Of a DNA stretch of 64,000 nt, positions 22,880-35,331 are shown piece after piece; the stretch's first letter is position 1; each line of letters opens with the position of its first letter. The position numbers and the translations under genes were made by a program. Below the pieces are notes generated by a model. That model was not told where the DNA came from. It made no database searches and saw only the letters and a list, made by a program, of their open reading frames with translations. The stretch covers positions 4,067,515 through 4,131,514 of the forward strand of contig LS997562.1 in the NCBI GenBank assembly GCA_000469685.2, given 5' to 3'. This DNA comes from Haemonchus contortus. Lineage: Eukaryota; Nematoda; Chromadorea; Rhabditida; Trichostrongylidae.

Positions 22880-24917
22880 TCTGAAAGCTAAAGTTATAAC
22901 ACTGCAATAGTAATGCTGAAAAATTATAACCGTCGAGTACTTACGAGTTCCATTCAAAAAATCACTAAATAATCTGAATAGGGAGCAGTCCTATTTACTG
23001 TGTTTTCACTTGTGATTGTTCCCCAAGCAAGTTGCAAAACCTTCAAAAAACACCGAGCAAAATGTTAAATGAAAGAAGCTTTGAAAAAAAAAAAGAACTT
23101 GAAGTATTCTGTTTAAAGGTGAGTTAGTCACCGTAACAGGTGACAATAGAGCGCGGAAAATACCTTGAGCGACTAAATATTTGTCTGGAAACTCTCTACA
23201 GGAATATTTTCCACCTTCAAGCAGCACGGCTTTGAGTACTCTGAGAATTTGAGTCAAATTAGTTTCTGTTCAGGCAAGTTATAAAGTGGTAGCTTTTGCG
23301 GCATTGGAATGATCAGTAGGTCATTTCTCCCAGCTTCCCTCCAAGGTGATCTGCATAAATTATCCTTTTTCAGGGGACACGTGTCCTAAATAAATGCGAA
23401 AGCCGATTGAAAACTAAAGCATGCACGATTCTCTCGTTTCCTACACGCAAACCGATTGTACGAATTTGGGATGACAACCCGGGATAGTTAGAATGGAATT
23501 CACTGTTTACAAGATACAATAAAAAAGATATAACAAAGAAAACTTCCCCAAACTACTGTCTATAGAAACCTTATCGTAATTAAGTATTTATGGAAAAAGT
23601 CAGTTGCGAGTGAATTACTGTGCTCCAGTGCTAATAACCGCACGGCACGCGCTTGCTCGCGAAGGAACTTTTGATGGGCGGAGAGTTGCCATCGATTTTT
23701 TTTCAGTCGGTGGTTTCGGGCCGCGATGGCGGCGGCGTGCCGGCCGTCTTTCTCTCAGTGTCCTCCGTCTTTCCCCAGCAATGGGCTTCCCTCTCTGGTT
23801 CTTGGGTCTGTAATTGCTTTTACTTTTACTAGGTATTATTATAGTTCTCCCAAATCGCTTAGAAAGTTTGCCATGGTTTCTGCTGGCGTAGCAGATTAGC
23901 ACCAATTGACGAAGTTAGATCCCGTTATCCCGTTCAGTGAAAGTAGAACTACCTCTAGAGCATTTTACCCTGTCAGATCTAGTGTGTGGGTCCGCGAAAT
24001 CTCTGTGGGTGGTTGAGGATCGTCCAAAGTGTGAGGGTATTGATTGACGCTGAGATGCATTACTGCGGCGGCAGCGACAAACCACCCCTCCGAGAACGCT
24101 TTGGTTTTTTGATTTCGTAGGTTCGTGTCGAAGCACATCATCTTGTACATGTGCTGTTTCGATTCCAGGCTATTTCTCATTTCCTGCTCATGAATTTTGT
24201 TCCCGTCTAAGCCTTTGGAAAGACGTTCTTTGAATGGTCATTAAAGGGAGCTCTCGTGAGGAAAAGTGCACGTTTGATTGTCGACTTCTTTCGGAAAGGG
24301 CAGTATGTGCAGAAATAACAGTGCGCTATCTCGAAGCACCTCCACAAGACCGTCCTCATTTCTGTGGTCCTTTCAGGTCGAGAAATGTGAGAAGATACCT
24401 TTTAGAATATATTTAGAATGGGGTCACTATGCCTATAGCTAAGACATTCTTTTAAGAAAATGTCACGGTGTGACTATTTTCACTGTAGACCAGACCTAAC
24501 TATATTTATTGGTAGTGGGAGGGGGAAGGTGGGGAGGGAGGTTGTGTCATACCTACTTTTACCTATTTCTCCTCCTGGCCTTAATTCAATTCCACAAAAG
24601 GGTTTCTTCAATCGGCTATCATCAATACTTTGGGTCATACTATACTCTTGTCCTATGTGTATTCCTTTACACATATACGCTGGAAGGGGATTTATTGGTG
24701 CTCAGTGGTATTCCATTGGTTGGGTAAGGGATTATCCTGTTTTTTAATCAGCAAGTGCAAAGGGTCTGGAAGGACCTATGAGAGGTTTTTTGAGGTTCCA
24801 TTTTCGTGAAGCGTTTTGCTGTCCCTTCTTTTCTCGCGAAGAATCGTATTGATACCTACGACTGATTGCAACAATAGAAAAACATGCTTTCAGATAAAGT
24901 CAAGAAAAAACCGGTTA
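22880..24917. other. Divergent intergenic region between lpd-6 and rbm-5
   Basis: Shared upstream region of two divergent genes. A GC-rich, CpG-containing island around 23630-23790 stands out from its AT-rich surroundings. It creates overlapping open frames on both strands (23604-23813 plus, 23615-23905 minus, Arg-rich) that look compositional. No further gene is supported. Confidence 0.45.
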
Positions 24918-27900
24918 ATGATGCAACAGTGGTTGTATGACGCTTCAGATGTTGGCGGCCGAGGCATGAAGGTGGTTCATCATTCATTTTCAAGTACGGG
25001 CTCGCGGGTCAGTGATACGTTCTGAAGCTCTTGTGTCAAGTTGAAATAGATTTAAAATATGTATGGGAATGCAGCATTCCTAGGTTTCCTTCCAAAGTCG
25101 TATCACTCGTACTAAATGGATTTGTTTTCAGCCCGCCGACTTGGAACCAGATCGTGGGCAGTACTCTCGAAGTCAACCAGAACGTTATAACTACAACGAC
25201 TACTATCAGAGATTTGAAGAAACGACGGACACCAGATTTTACCAAAACGATCTGAGGAGGTGTGTATAGTGCGCTGGTGAAGTTCTCAAATGGACCTATT
25301 GGTTCCTGTAAGATTTCAAAAGAAAAACTGATCACAATCTGTTTGAACGAGATAGAGCAATAAGAATAACGAAAACCGCGATGAATCCCTTGAAAAATTG
25401 ATAACGTCGTTCCCAAACGATGACGTTTGACACTAAACCGTTTCCTAATGGGATGAAATTCATTCTCTGCTGTTTGTGTCGACTTCTTGCCCCACCTTTT
25501 ATATTGTTTTCCGTTCTTCGTACAATCTACATTTATCGCTGCTTCTGAGCACAACATAGTACTCGTTCGGATTTGACGTGCCTTCGCATTCTTCCTTCCC
25601 TCGATTGGGATCATTCCTGTGTTGTCAATCTCCCTTTATCCTTATAATTGATGTGAAATGCAGAGGCGATACTCCCAGTCAACGCGATCGTAGAAGGCCA
25701 GACTCACCCAGTCGCTATCGGAACAGAAGCCGTTCTCGAAGTCGCGATAGGCGATATTCTCGAGGTGAGCCATTGTAATGAGCTGCAGTGACGATTTTTC
25801 TATACTCAATGTTAGGTGTGTAAGCTTGAAAGTGACCTTTGATTGCAGCGCACTGCAAACTCTCTTATCAAATTTGTTTTGGTGTGCGAGTTTAGGTGGC
25901 CAATTTTCGGCATTTTTCTTTCCCTGGCATGGACTGTGAAAGAGTTTTTGTGTAGTGGAAGGCAGTCAGGCCTGAGTGCCGTTCTCTTTGAAAGACTATG
26001 TCATTCACAACAAGCTAAGTCATCTGAGAAGGCGGATATATGGTAGCGTCATTTGTTGGCGCTACCAAGCGTTTGTTTTGGTACTGAATGTCCGAGTGAT
26101 TCAAAGATGTCGTTGGGGGGAGCTGGTCATTTTGCATCCTTGCCTCGCACTTTCAGTGAGAAATCATTGAGCAATTCCTACTTGGACGGGTAAGCATTGC
26201 ACGTGTATTACAGGGTAAGCATTGCAAATTTCCCGGAGCTCATCCTCTGGATAAGGTCAAAAATTTCATCCCCTAATATCTAGAATCGTTGCTCAGCATC
26301 ACCACAGGTGCAAAAAACCAATGCCTTATCTTTCCCTGGCTCTAGCAATTAGCGTTGGAAACACAGAGGACAATGAAGTGACCCAAAGTTTCCAACCCCT
26401 CATGTTTACCTGATCTATGCCCTGTAGGGTTACCAAACTTCTCATGTTTTGAGGGTAATTTCGTACCAGACAGACTCATCTGAAATGCTTGTAATTCCGG
26501 ATCACGAATCGTTTGGCCTTTGTAAAAGCTTACAAACGCCATTGCCATTCTGGTACGAGGCAAGTGCATGAGTGTAAACCTCAGTAAATGTGATCTAGCG
26601 TAAAGCATCTCTCAAGCGTGGGTCATTGGAGCAGGTATTTTCCACGAAAATGCCCAACTATGAAACTGTAATGCTTGAATGAGGGTCCATGATTCACCGC
26701 GACATTCCGAGTGAAGGGCATATGGTGATGCCTATGGGAAGTTGAGTGTAAAGCTTTAGAACGCAGGATCGTGTAGCTACAGGGTTCCGAGCAGCTCTTC
26801 GGAGGGCGTGTTTTAGCTCGCAGACGACGCGTTCTGCTACTGTTAATGTAGAGTCACACAACATTTCAGTTGTAATTTCAGGTCGCAGTCGTTCTCGTTC
26901 ACGGTCGCCGGTGCGCAGACGGCGGTCTCGCTCCAGAAGCAGAGTAAGAAGGCATCGTAGTGATGCCTTTTCCTTTACGGGTCCACTTGTTTTCGTCCAG
27001 GACTCGTTTGGCGCGTATTCAGCATTACTAATGCTGTAAATAATTTGCAGGAGAGGGAACCACCGCACGTTACCCCTGTAAACAAATTGGCGCTGCTAAA
27101 CATGCCGAACAACGTTGATAGGAATGCCGTAAGTGCGAATGAAGGCATGCATTGAGTGCAGTAACTCTACTTTCCTTAATATGCCTCTTGAAGATCGCAT
27201 TGGTTCTGGCAGCATCGGGTTATCTACCACAAGATATCCGTGTGATTAATCGTCGAGGTAAGAAATGTTCGCTCTAGCATGGTTGTATCTCGTATTCGTT
27301 GTTAGGCATAACTTCCAGCTTTCTCTTTCTCATTAAGGTTGTCTTTTGGCATAAACCATCAACTCTATTAGGAAATTTTTCTTAATGACAATTGTAGTAC
27401 TTTTTGGGGAGGAAAGCAGCAGGGGTTTCGCTAGCTGACTGCAAGCAATGAATACCACTTTGAATAGAATCAAAAATTATTGAAGTAATTCTTAAGTGCT
27501 GCTATGGGTAATCGTTGAGGCTCATGAGATTGTCACAAAGTTAGGGTCTTCACTCTAGCCTTTACTCTACGGCTCTACGCCAAGACTCACGGGACGAACC
27601 TATCTCTTTAATCAAATGATCGCTACGCGGCTTAGTGGTCTATTATTTGATTTGATTCAATTACGTCACTGCGTTCGCGGAGTATTCTGAAGGCGGTGTT
27701 TCATTCTATGGGTTGTGAATTATCAGGAGGAAGTTTTGGAAATTCAGAAATGAGAACTTTCCAGTTTCAGATGTCTAGGATGAGGCCTGAGAGATGAATA
27801 TCATTTTAAGGTGGGCTCGGACCAATTCAAAAAACAGGAGTGCTCACTCACTACATTTCTGTTTTCAGCATAGTATGCACAGTCTAGGCGGAGGTGGTGT

Positions 27901-30900
27901 AGTGCTAAGTGGCGTCCTTCACGCACGCATGGTCACGGGTTCCAATCCCGGATAGATATCCGCCTAAGTAAGCCAATCCTTCTATCCCTCTGGGATCGGT
28001 TAATTTTATACCAGACTCGTCTAGGAGAATGAAGCACTGAGTCGTGCGTCGGCAGGCCACTGCAAGTCACTGTATAAGCCGCGTACGCGTTGTATACGCT
28101 ACTATGATCCTGAATGGAGGTCGAATACTTGGGCGCATCCCTCATACAGGATCGACTAACTCCCCGAGACTAGTCATTATCATTTATGCTTGATTTCTAT
28201 CCTCCAACCCATCAGCGACCGCCCACTCAAATGTGTCTAGCCTTACTGAGTGAGTTCCTTCGTGGGCATTATTGTGACATAGCGGCAGGCCACATAGAAT
28301 CACTAATCTCCTGCGCGCGCACCGCTGTTATAATCCTTAGAGGCTTTTCTCGAAAATACTATGGAAAAAGTGAAATAAGTCACTGCTAGGCGTGCAGTAT
28401 AGTTCTGTTGTGCTCTAAGAAAGAACAAAAGCTTCTCGCAAGAAATCTGCAAGAGGTCCAACTGTCACGGCGTTGGTCACCTTTTTAAGGTGGTGAACAG
28501 AGGCACTTCGAGCAAGTGCTAAGAATAATATCGAAACTTCAGCACTCCAGCCTTGCATAGATTCGAGAGCAAGTGTGTTCATAACAGAATAGCGCTTTGA
28601 CAAGGAATCGTTGGCGGAGCACCTTCAGCCGGCTTCCATTGGCCTTGGCTAGATTCCTGGCCTTCCTTGGCAACAGCAGCCGGAGGGTGACATAAACCAT
28701 CCGGCTGGAATCCGGGAAGAGGTTGCTGTTCGGGCTTGTGCTGGCACATCGTCGTCATCATCGCACTGCCGTCCGTGCAGTCGCGATGGTACGAGCGTGG
28801 AGCGATCATGCCATTTCTGGAAGGTTATATAACGCGTGCGTCGCGTCATGACAGCAGAGCAAACATGACTTTGGTGACGAGGCTGGCCGTAAATCTATCT
28901 AGTCGATCTCAAAGGATTTGAAAAGTACAAAAACAGGCGATGAGTGACGAAAATTTCACTGCGGCCTTCTGGCCGTATTTTCTCCAAGCATTTCTCCTAG
29001 TATTTCTTCTGTGCCTCTACTAATTTGTACTTTTTGATACATTCAAGTATCGATTAGGCAGAGTCAAGGGATAGGAATAATACACAGCTTTCTATATTTC
29101 TTCTTATAAAATTTCATGTCATTCCTGGATAACATGACGTTGCAAATCTTGCTCAAGAAGACGGCTCGAATTAAATGGGAACCATTGAGCGTGCAATTTT
29201 GATGCGAGTTGTCTTGCTCGTTTTTTTTATACAGAAATCATTAGCGTAACTCATTGCCCTACCCCTTGAATCATTGAGATTTTCTCGTTTTCGAAATCAG
29301 TTTCCAGTAAAGTTACTGATTGGCTCGTGATAATACACAAGGTTCATATCTCCGCAACAGTAGAAATGCTTCTGTTTTTTTTGTGGCAGCCTTCCTAATG
29401 TGTGGGGTGATGTGGTACTGGTGTTCTCATCACGAAATTCGCGTATTGCGATGCCTAGAATTCGTTTGGTCATATTGGGTTAAAGCGTGCCTGAGTGCGT
29501 CTGTCCGGCCTCGTTTTTTTCTTTTGTTGACTGATCATCGTAGCACTGATCGATTATCGATCACAGGGGCCCGATTTTCTGCGCTGCTCTCTACGCCTTA
29601 TCATCGAGATTGAGTTGAATCACCACTGAAGATTATTGTTAATCAATTATACCCTCATCCCCGCTAACCTCACCACTCCCCGTTAAATAAGTTAGCTGAT
29701 ATTCTGATAATTGGTCATACCATAAAAGAAAAAAGGACACTCGAGCGATCAAGCGCTTGCAATTCAGACACGTTGCAACTAGCGGCATCAATCACCGTTT
29801 GCGTGGCTTGCGCGTCTCTGCAGCGTCTATCGCCTATCGCCACCTCACATTGTGGATTCTCAGGGGTCATTCTGAAATATCAAAGCCACCTGAACAATCA
29901 TGCCCACCCCTAGTCTATGACACTAGTCAATATGACTAAATGGCGCCTTCTCGGGTAGGCGTACCATTCTCACAGTCGTGTTGCTACGAAATTCGGCGTA
30001 GCGCTCGGCTTTTAAATTTTTTTGCTAATCCATTTTTCAGGAGTTACTGGCGACTTTTATACTGAATTTGTTAACTTTTTGCCCTAGTAGGTTGGGGATT
30101 AAGCAGCAAGGCGATGAAATAAGCGTTTTATCTTGAGCACAAGTTAATCTACCGTCATTGTAAAAGTTATTTCATATTACTTACTAACATTTTTGCAGAA
30201 TATTCTAGCTGGCAGGGCAGAACTTGACTAACTGTCATTGGGTAGTATGGGTGCGATTAACAGCGAAACTTTTCATCATTTAGAACTGATACGCATTAAT
30301 TAAATCATAGCGATTAGGTTGACATCCAACGGCATCATATCGCTTCGCTAATTTGATGCATCGGTGTTGTAGCCGAACAGCTCCTCTGCACATAGCGTCA
30401 ACACTTCGTCCTTTAAAAGTTCAGCCTTATAGCGTTCATACTTAGCCTTTTCGAAGTTCAGCTAGATGGCTCGGAATTTTCGTATTTTCTCTGAGAATGT
30501 AATGATTTGTATTGTTATCTTGTCAGAATCTCATGCATCGATGTACGTAATCATAACTCGTTTGTATTTGTCTTGAATTTCTGTGAATATGGTTTGATAT
30601 ATCCTGCGCGAATGCTTGAATCGCTGCAGGTGGCTCGCGTTCGTTCGGGTTTATCGACTTTGCTGATGTGAAGACGGCCATCAAATGGATGGACGAGAAC
30701 CAGGTCTCGCTCCATACAATCGCCATCTGTTGTCATTGATTTCAATGACGTTTTCCGTTTCATTTCTTTGGAGTCATTACTGTGTTGTGGTATATGCTCT
30801 GGTCTCCTGACCCACCTTTTCAGATGTTTAAGTGGCGTCAGGTAACCCATCCCCGGCTGGTGTAGGATTACAAAATGGTTTTCTTATTGCTCGATCTCCA

Positions 30901-33900
30901 AACAGATGTAGATTTCCTGGCTAAGAAGCTATTCCGTGGGCTTACCCTTGAAGTGTGGAGTTTTCCCAACAGTTTTTAGTCGACAAGATGCTGAAGTGGA
31001 ATGCGTTCGTTTTTTGGGTTTTGACCATGGCAGGCTCATTTCTGTGGATGGGCTTTTGAAGTAAATTCAGTCAGCAACGTGGTAAAAAAATTGGGATACC
31101 TTCACCCATGATATATGTCAACTCAGTTTATGTGGCCATTTACTGTGAGAAAGTTTTTGTAATCGGGTTATTCAAGTCCTTTTCTTAAGGAATAGCTTCT
31201 TATTCAAGAAATTCAAACAATTTGGTCTTGGCTAGGCTCGAGAAATGATCTGATTTCTTATAGACAGACAAATTGTGAAATCAGATACGCTTACTCTCCG
31301 ATTAGATTCAACCAAAGCTTTTTTTAAATATAGATCATATATTTTATAATTTATGTGTATGTGTCGGGTCACGAAAGTGATCCGGCACGCTCATAATGAA
31401 TCGTTATTCGTTCAGGGATGGCTAACGTTGTCAGATGGTCGTCGTGTGCAAGTTGAGTATGCAAAAAGTGATCCAGCCATTGCTGGGCGGCGGACGGATC
31501 ACGATTGGACATGTGCCAACGTAAACATCTTTTTTGAGGCTTACAAAAACACATATTTGTAGTTCCCAGTGGTTTCTGATAGATAAGGTGTGGCTACTTT
31601 CAGACTTGGACGTCCGTCCGTCCGTCCGTCCGTCCGTCCGTTCAGCGCGTGCCGCGACGGCGGCGCCTAACCGTTGTTGACAACACTGGATCACGTGCCA
31701 GCGCTGCCAACAGTACTCTAACGACCGCCGTCGCAGCAGGCGCTGAACGGACGGACGGACGGACGGACGGACGGACGTTCAAGTCTGAAAGTAGCCTGTT
31801 ATTGCTGATGATTAGTTGACCTGGCTTTAGACCCTAGATCGCCCGCGTTTGGTTTTAGGATCCTGAGTGGAATTTCGAAGGGGCTAGTACACCCGGTTTG
31901 AGAAAGCTACAGTCATATAGGTTGCATCTATATGGCTTCCAAGGGTTTACTTTGGCAGGAGAATTTCGCACTGTACTCGTGGTAGATTGAATGTTGTGAG
32001 AGCTGAGGCTTCTGTATAGTTTGAGTTTTTAGAATTTTTTTCTCACATTTCAGAAAAGTCAAATCTATTTAGTGCTCTGTCCAAAATTTCTTCAAACGTG
32101 AGGCCTGTTTCAAGTGCGATACGGAGAAAGCAGCGTCATTGAAACTCGAACGGCAAGGCCTTCATATGGTCGGCGTTGTGCCGTGCGATAGTGGGTTTCT
32201 TTTGGAACTTTTGGGGTTCCATGTGGTAGTAGGGATCAATATTTACGTTTTTCAGCGCTCCTAATCCGATCGTTGCCAGAAGACTGCACAACGGCAATGC
32301 TATTTGAGAGTCTTAGTCAATATACGGCGCTCACGTCGATTGTCCAGCTACAGATCTCCGATTCGAAGCAGTATGCGTATATACAGATGAAGAGTAGTGA
32401 TGAAGCCACTTTACTGTTGAATTCGTCTTATAAAACTCCGATAAAGATAGGAGGGAAAGATGGTAGGAGTTCGTTCGAAAATCGTGTAAATATGTAATAC
32501 TCGACAAAATTGGTGGTGATGATTTTTTTTCAGTTGTAATGACTTTCTGCCGGCATTCAATGACACACCTCATTCGGCAGCAGATTAGCATGCTGCAAAG
32601 TCGGAATCCCGCTCCTGTAGCGAGTACACTAGGAATGAATCCGAACGGTAGGCACTCAAGAGAATCTCCTAGAATTATATTTTCGTATGGAATAGGCATG
32701 ACCTTGTGGATTTCATCAAAAACGATTTTATCGTGAGCTGTGCCGTGAACTGTGCTTTTGAAGTTGGACATCGTCACATTTGTGAGGTTCTAGCGGCTAA
32801 ATGTGATTGTCACAAGCTACATACAGCTCGTAGCTTTGACTGAAAAAAATTCAATCAGGTTTCGTACCTGAGCATAATTCCTTAGCGTCATTTTAGCTTA
32901 TTTTTGAAACACTACATCCCCGGCAAACCGTAGCAAGTGCAGCAAATAGTAATTCGATTTGATTAAGTTCAGATTTGACTTTGATTTATTTGTAGCTCAT
33001 GGTGCGGAAGTAGCTCAAGCAGCAATGGCGGCGTTACGGCAGTCCCAAGGACATGCATTAGTAAGTTTACTGAAGTAGCCATCCTTCCGTTGCGAGCTTG
33101 TGACTGATTTTTCCTTTTTCTTTAGCCACCTAATGTCGCTGTGCCACCGCAACACCTGATCCTCTTGCAACAACAACAACAACAACAACAACAAGCGATG
33201 TTGGGAACAAGTCAAACGCAGTTCAATATACCGCAATTAACACAGGTACAAATGATCCTTCGGCATTTATGCAAGTAGGGGTGGCACTTTCAGACATCAT
33301 CATTACAGGTGGTACCAGGTACAGTTCCGTCATATGCTGCTGTGGCGCCAACACCGGTCAATGGTATCATAGGGATGACGCCGACGCCTCGAGGAGTGTT
33401 CTCCAAATATGGTATGAGTTGTGAAGAAATCATGGTTATTTTTCTTAATATGTCTTTTCTATTTCAGTGACACCAAATCCAGCAACGTTTTGTTACGATC
33501 AGACGGCAGGCTATTACATCGATCCCGAGACCAAGTTTTACTACGATCAGAAGACCGGTTTCTATTTCAACAATGAAACGCGGAAGTGGTGCACATGGGA
33601 TGCGACTTACAGTACATATTTCCCAATCGAGGAGCCGGCGGTGAGCGAAGTTTTTAGATTTGCCACTGTTACTGGCATAGAAACATCCTTTTTCAGGGTG
33701 AAAGCACTTCAACTGCAACTACGAGTGCTAGTGCTCAACCTGCTGAAGCCGCACCAGCCGCCGAAGAGAAGAAACCGGAGGAAAAACCGGAGGAAACGCA
33801 GGTACGTTGCTTTTGTAAAACGACGATTGTTCAGCGTTATAATTTTTCGAATAAAATTCCTTTTTTTTTCAGAAAAGCGCTAAGGACATTGCAAAGGAAA

Positions 33901-35331
33901 TGATGAAATGGGCTAAGAAACAAGAAAAGCAGAGTAAAGTCCAGATGTCCCTAAAACCGTTGGTCAAACCATTAGAGACGAAAAGCGCCTTCGAAAGGAA
34001 TCAAGCTGGTGCAGCTAATGTTGCGCATAAAATGCTGGAGAAGAGTAAGGTGAGAGCAGTAAATGTTTATCTTCCGTTGTGATATTTTTTCATAAATAAA
34101 TAAATATTTTGTTCTGAAAGAATATGTTTGGCAGGCATTATCAAATGCAAGTGACTCAGAAGACGAGGAAGAAGGGTCTGGGGACGAGAAAAAGCGTAGC
34201 GAGCCTGCTGAAGGTGAGTCCAATGATCAGTTGACTACGTAACTATTTATTCTATGAGTGGGGATACTTTTTTTGTAGTCCGTGAAAAGTTACTTAAATA
34301 CTCTCTGAAAACTTTAGAAGAACGTACAGAATCTCCAGAAGCTGCTCCCATACCTCCGCGGCGACATGTCCTGACAGCTCAAGAGCACCGAGAGATGATG
34401 GAACGTGCGTTGGTGGATGAGCCAAAGAAGATGTGTCTTCTGTGCAAACGAGCGTTTCCCAGTGTGGACGTGTTGAGGAAACATGTAGAGAAAAGCGATT
34501 TGCATAGGGTACGGGCACTACTTAATTTATGCAACTGGCTAGGCTCCTCTGAGCTTTCCTTGGGTGAGCCCCAAAATAGGTTCCTTCGAGATTGCCAGAT
34601 TGAATAGCGGCAATCAGGCTAAGAGAACTTAATTGAGGTCTTTCTCGCTTTTAGAAAAATCTGGAGGAAAAACAAATCGAATGGGGCCGCCAATACGTGG
34701 CAGCTATGATGGAAAGGGAAGGAGAAGAAGCGCAGGCGGCACTCCTTGCAGCTGCAGCTCCACCTGTTGAGCAAAAGATAGTGTACAGAGACAGAGCAAA
34801 AGAGAGACGGCAGCATTTCGGTCTTGATCCTGGAGGTATGCCATCTAATCCGATTTTAAAGTAGAATGTATAATTGACATCATTCAGTTATGGACCCTCG
34901 TGAGGAGTTTAGCGGAAGGAGTGAAGAAGCATTACGGAAAGAATCCGAACTGGCGTCCATGAGACCTTTGGGTAGCGATAACATTGGAAGCCGACTGTTG
35001 AAAACAATGGGTTGGCGGGAAGGCCAAGGCGTTGGGCGCAATGGGCAAGGTTGGTCCTTTTTCCACTTGAGTACTTTTTGGGTTTGAGCAAATTGTGGTA
35101 GGGGGCAAACTGAGAGGTTCTTCGAGAGCAGTTCTATCCCGGTAGGAAGAGAAGGTGGTAGCTTTGATATCGATGAGGATTTTAGGCATAGTGAATCCGA
35201 TAGAAGCGCAGAGACGGGTTGAAGGAGCGGGCCTGGGCGCAGCCGGGTCACGAGTGATGCACGGTGCTGAAGCAACGCATCAAGAGCGAGTCCGTGCGAC
35301 GTTCTACAGCAGATACAGGGACATGAACTGA
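24918..35331 (+). CDS. rbm-5: RNA-binding splicing regulator RBM5/RBM10 family
   Basis: Nuclear splicing factor of the RBM5/RBM10 family. Certain exons: 25132-25259, 25664-25764, 26882-26943, 27051-27128, 27194-27257, 30629-30702, 31416-31520, 32073-32190, 32256-32462, 32534-32647, 32996-33060, 33126-33245, 33309-33411, 33468-33640, 33697-33801, 33873-34049, 34135-34213, 34279-34508, 34655-34835, 34888-35049, 35186-35331; 863 aa, phases closing. A first exon at 24918-24971 ([18 protein letters not shown], phase 0) is tentative. Domains in order: SR-rich region ([15 protein letters not shown]); RRM1 (KLALLNMP ... [12 protein letters not shown]); RanBP2 zinc finger (DWTCAN|C ... ACFKC); RRM2; polyQ; OCRE ([19 protein letters not shown]); C2H2 finger (MCLLCKRAF ... 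HVEKSDLH); and G-patch ([20 protein letters not shown]). This is the full family order. C. elegans rbm-5 (T08B2.5) is the likely counterpart. Confidence 0.96.
25765..26881 (+). other. 1.1-kb intron of rbm-5 between SR-rich exons
   Basis: Intron between the two Arg/Ser-rich exons. It holds short direct repeats (GGTAAGCATTGCA twice near 26189-26227) and no gene. A minus-strand frame at 26694-27068 is antisense to an SR exon and is a composition shadow. Confidence 0.6.
27258..30628 (+). other. 3.4-kb intron of rbm-5 splitting RRM1
   Basis: The longest intron of the gene. It separates the exon coding the first half of RRM1 (ending VINRR) from the one carrying [10 protein letters not shown] (RNP1). 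It contains a near full-length SINE at 27887-28160. I see no other gene; small frames near 28579-28849 are on both strands and unrecognised. Confidence 0.7.
27887..28160 (+). mobile_element. tRNA-derived SINE, best-preserved copy (rbm-5 intron)
   Basis: The head GCGGAGGTGGTGTAGTGC contains an A-box-like segment. About 40 bases on is a near-consensus B box (GGGTTCCAATCCCGG, near 27947). The body includes ATATCCGCCTAAGTAAGCCA, GGGATCGGTTAATTTTATAC and AGGCCACTGCAAGTCACTG. The 3' end is GGGCGCATCCCTCATACAGG then ATCGACTAAC. It lies in the sense orientation of rbm-5. Confidence 0.8.
31592..31796. mobile_element. Foldback (MITE-like) element with CCGT repeats, rbm-5 intron
   Basis: A 205-bp inverted repeat. 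The outer 17 bases, GGCTACTTTCAGACTTG (31592-31608), recur as a perfect reverse complement at 31780-31796. Inside come tandem CCGT units on the left and GGAC/CGGA units on the right. These are followed by TTCAGCGC and GCGCTGAA, and by imperfectly paired CGCGACGGCGG and CCGCCGTCGC. Only about 75 central bases are unpaired, so single strands should form a long hairpin. No coding capacity. Confidence 0.85.
33174..33200 (+). repeat. CAA trinucleotide repeat coding polyglutamine in rbm-5
   Basis: Nine consecutive CAA codons (starting right after CTCTTG) within the exon 33126-33245. They give a short polyQ run between RRM2 and OCRE. A pure codon run is likely length-variable. Confidence 0.85.

Noticed and set aside
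23604..23905. Arg-rich frames on both strands
   Set aside because: The GC-rich patch lowers stop frequency in all frames; the Arg-rich peptide is what such composition yields by chance.
25036..25614. Longest uninterrupted frame of the window (192 codons, minus strand)
   Set aside because: It is antisense to a certain rbm-5 exon (25132-25259) and its adjacent intron. The protein has no domain, and homopolymer-like VVVV arises from the ACAACGACTACTA-type exon sequence.
26694..27068. 124-codon minus frame
   Set aside because: Antisense shadow of the SR-rich exon 26882-26943 and neighbouring exon of rbm-5.
31609..31779. CRISPR-like or tandem array in the CCGT region
   Set aside because: The units are 4-base tandem repeats arranged as inverted arms of a foldback element, with no spacers.
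33464..33883. Frames running through rbm-5 exon-intron borders (both strands)
   Set aside because: The exon model with matching phases and the OCRE domain explains the coding signal; these frames simply read into introns or are antisense.
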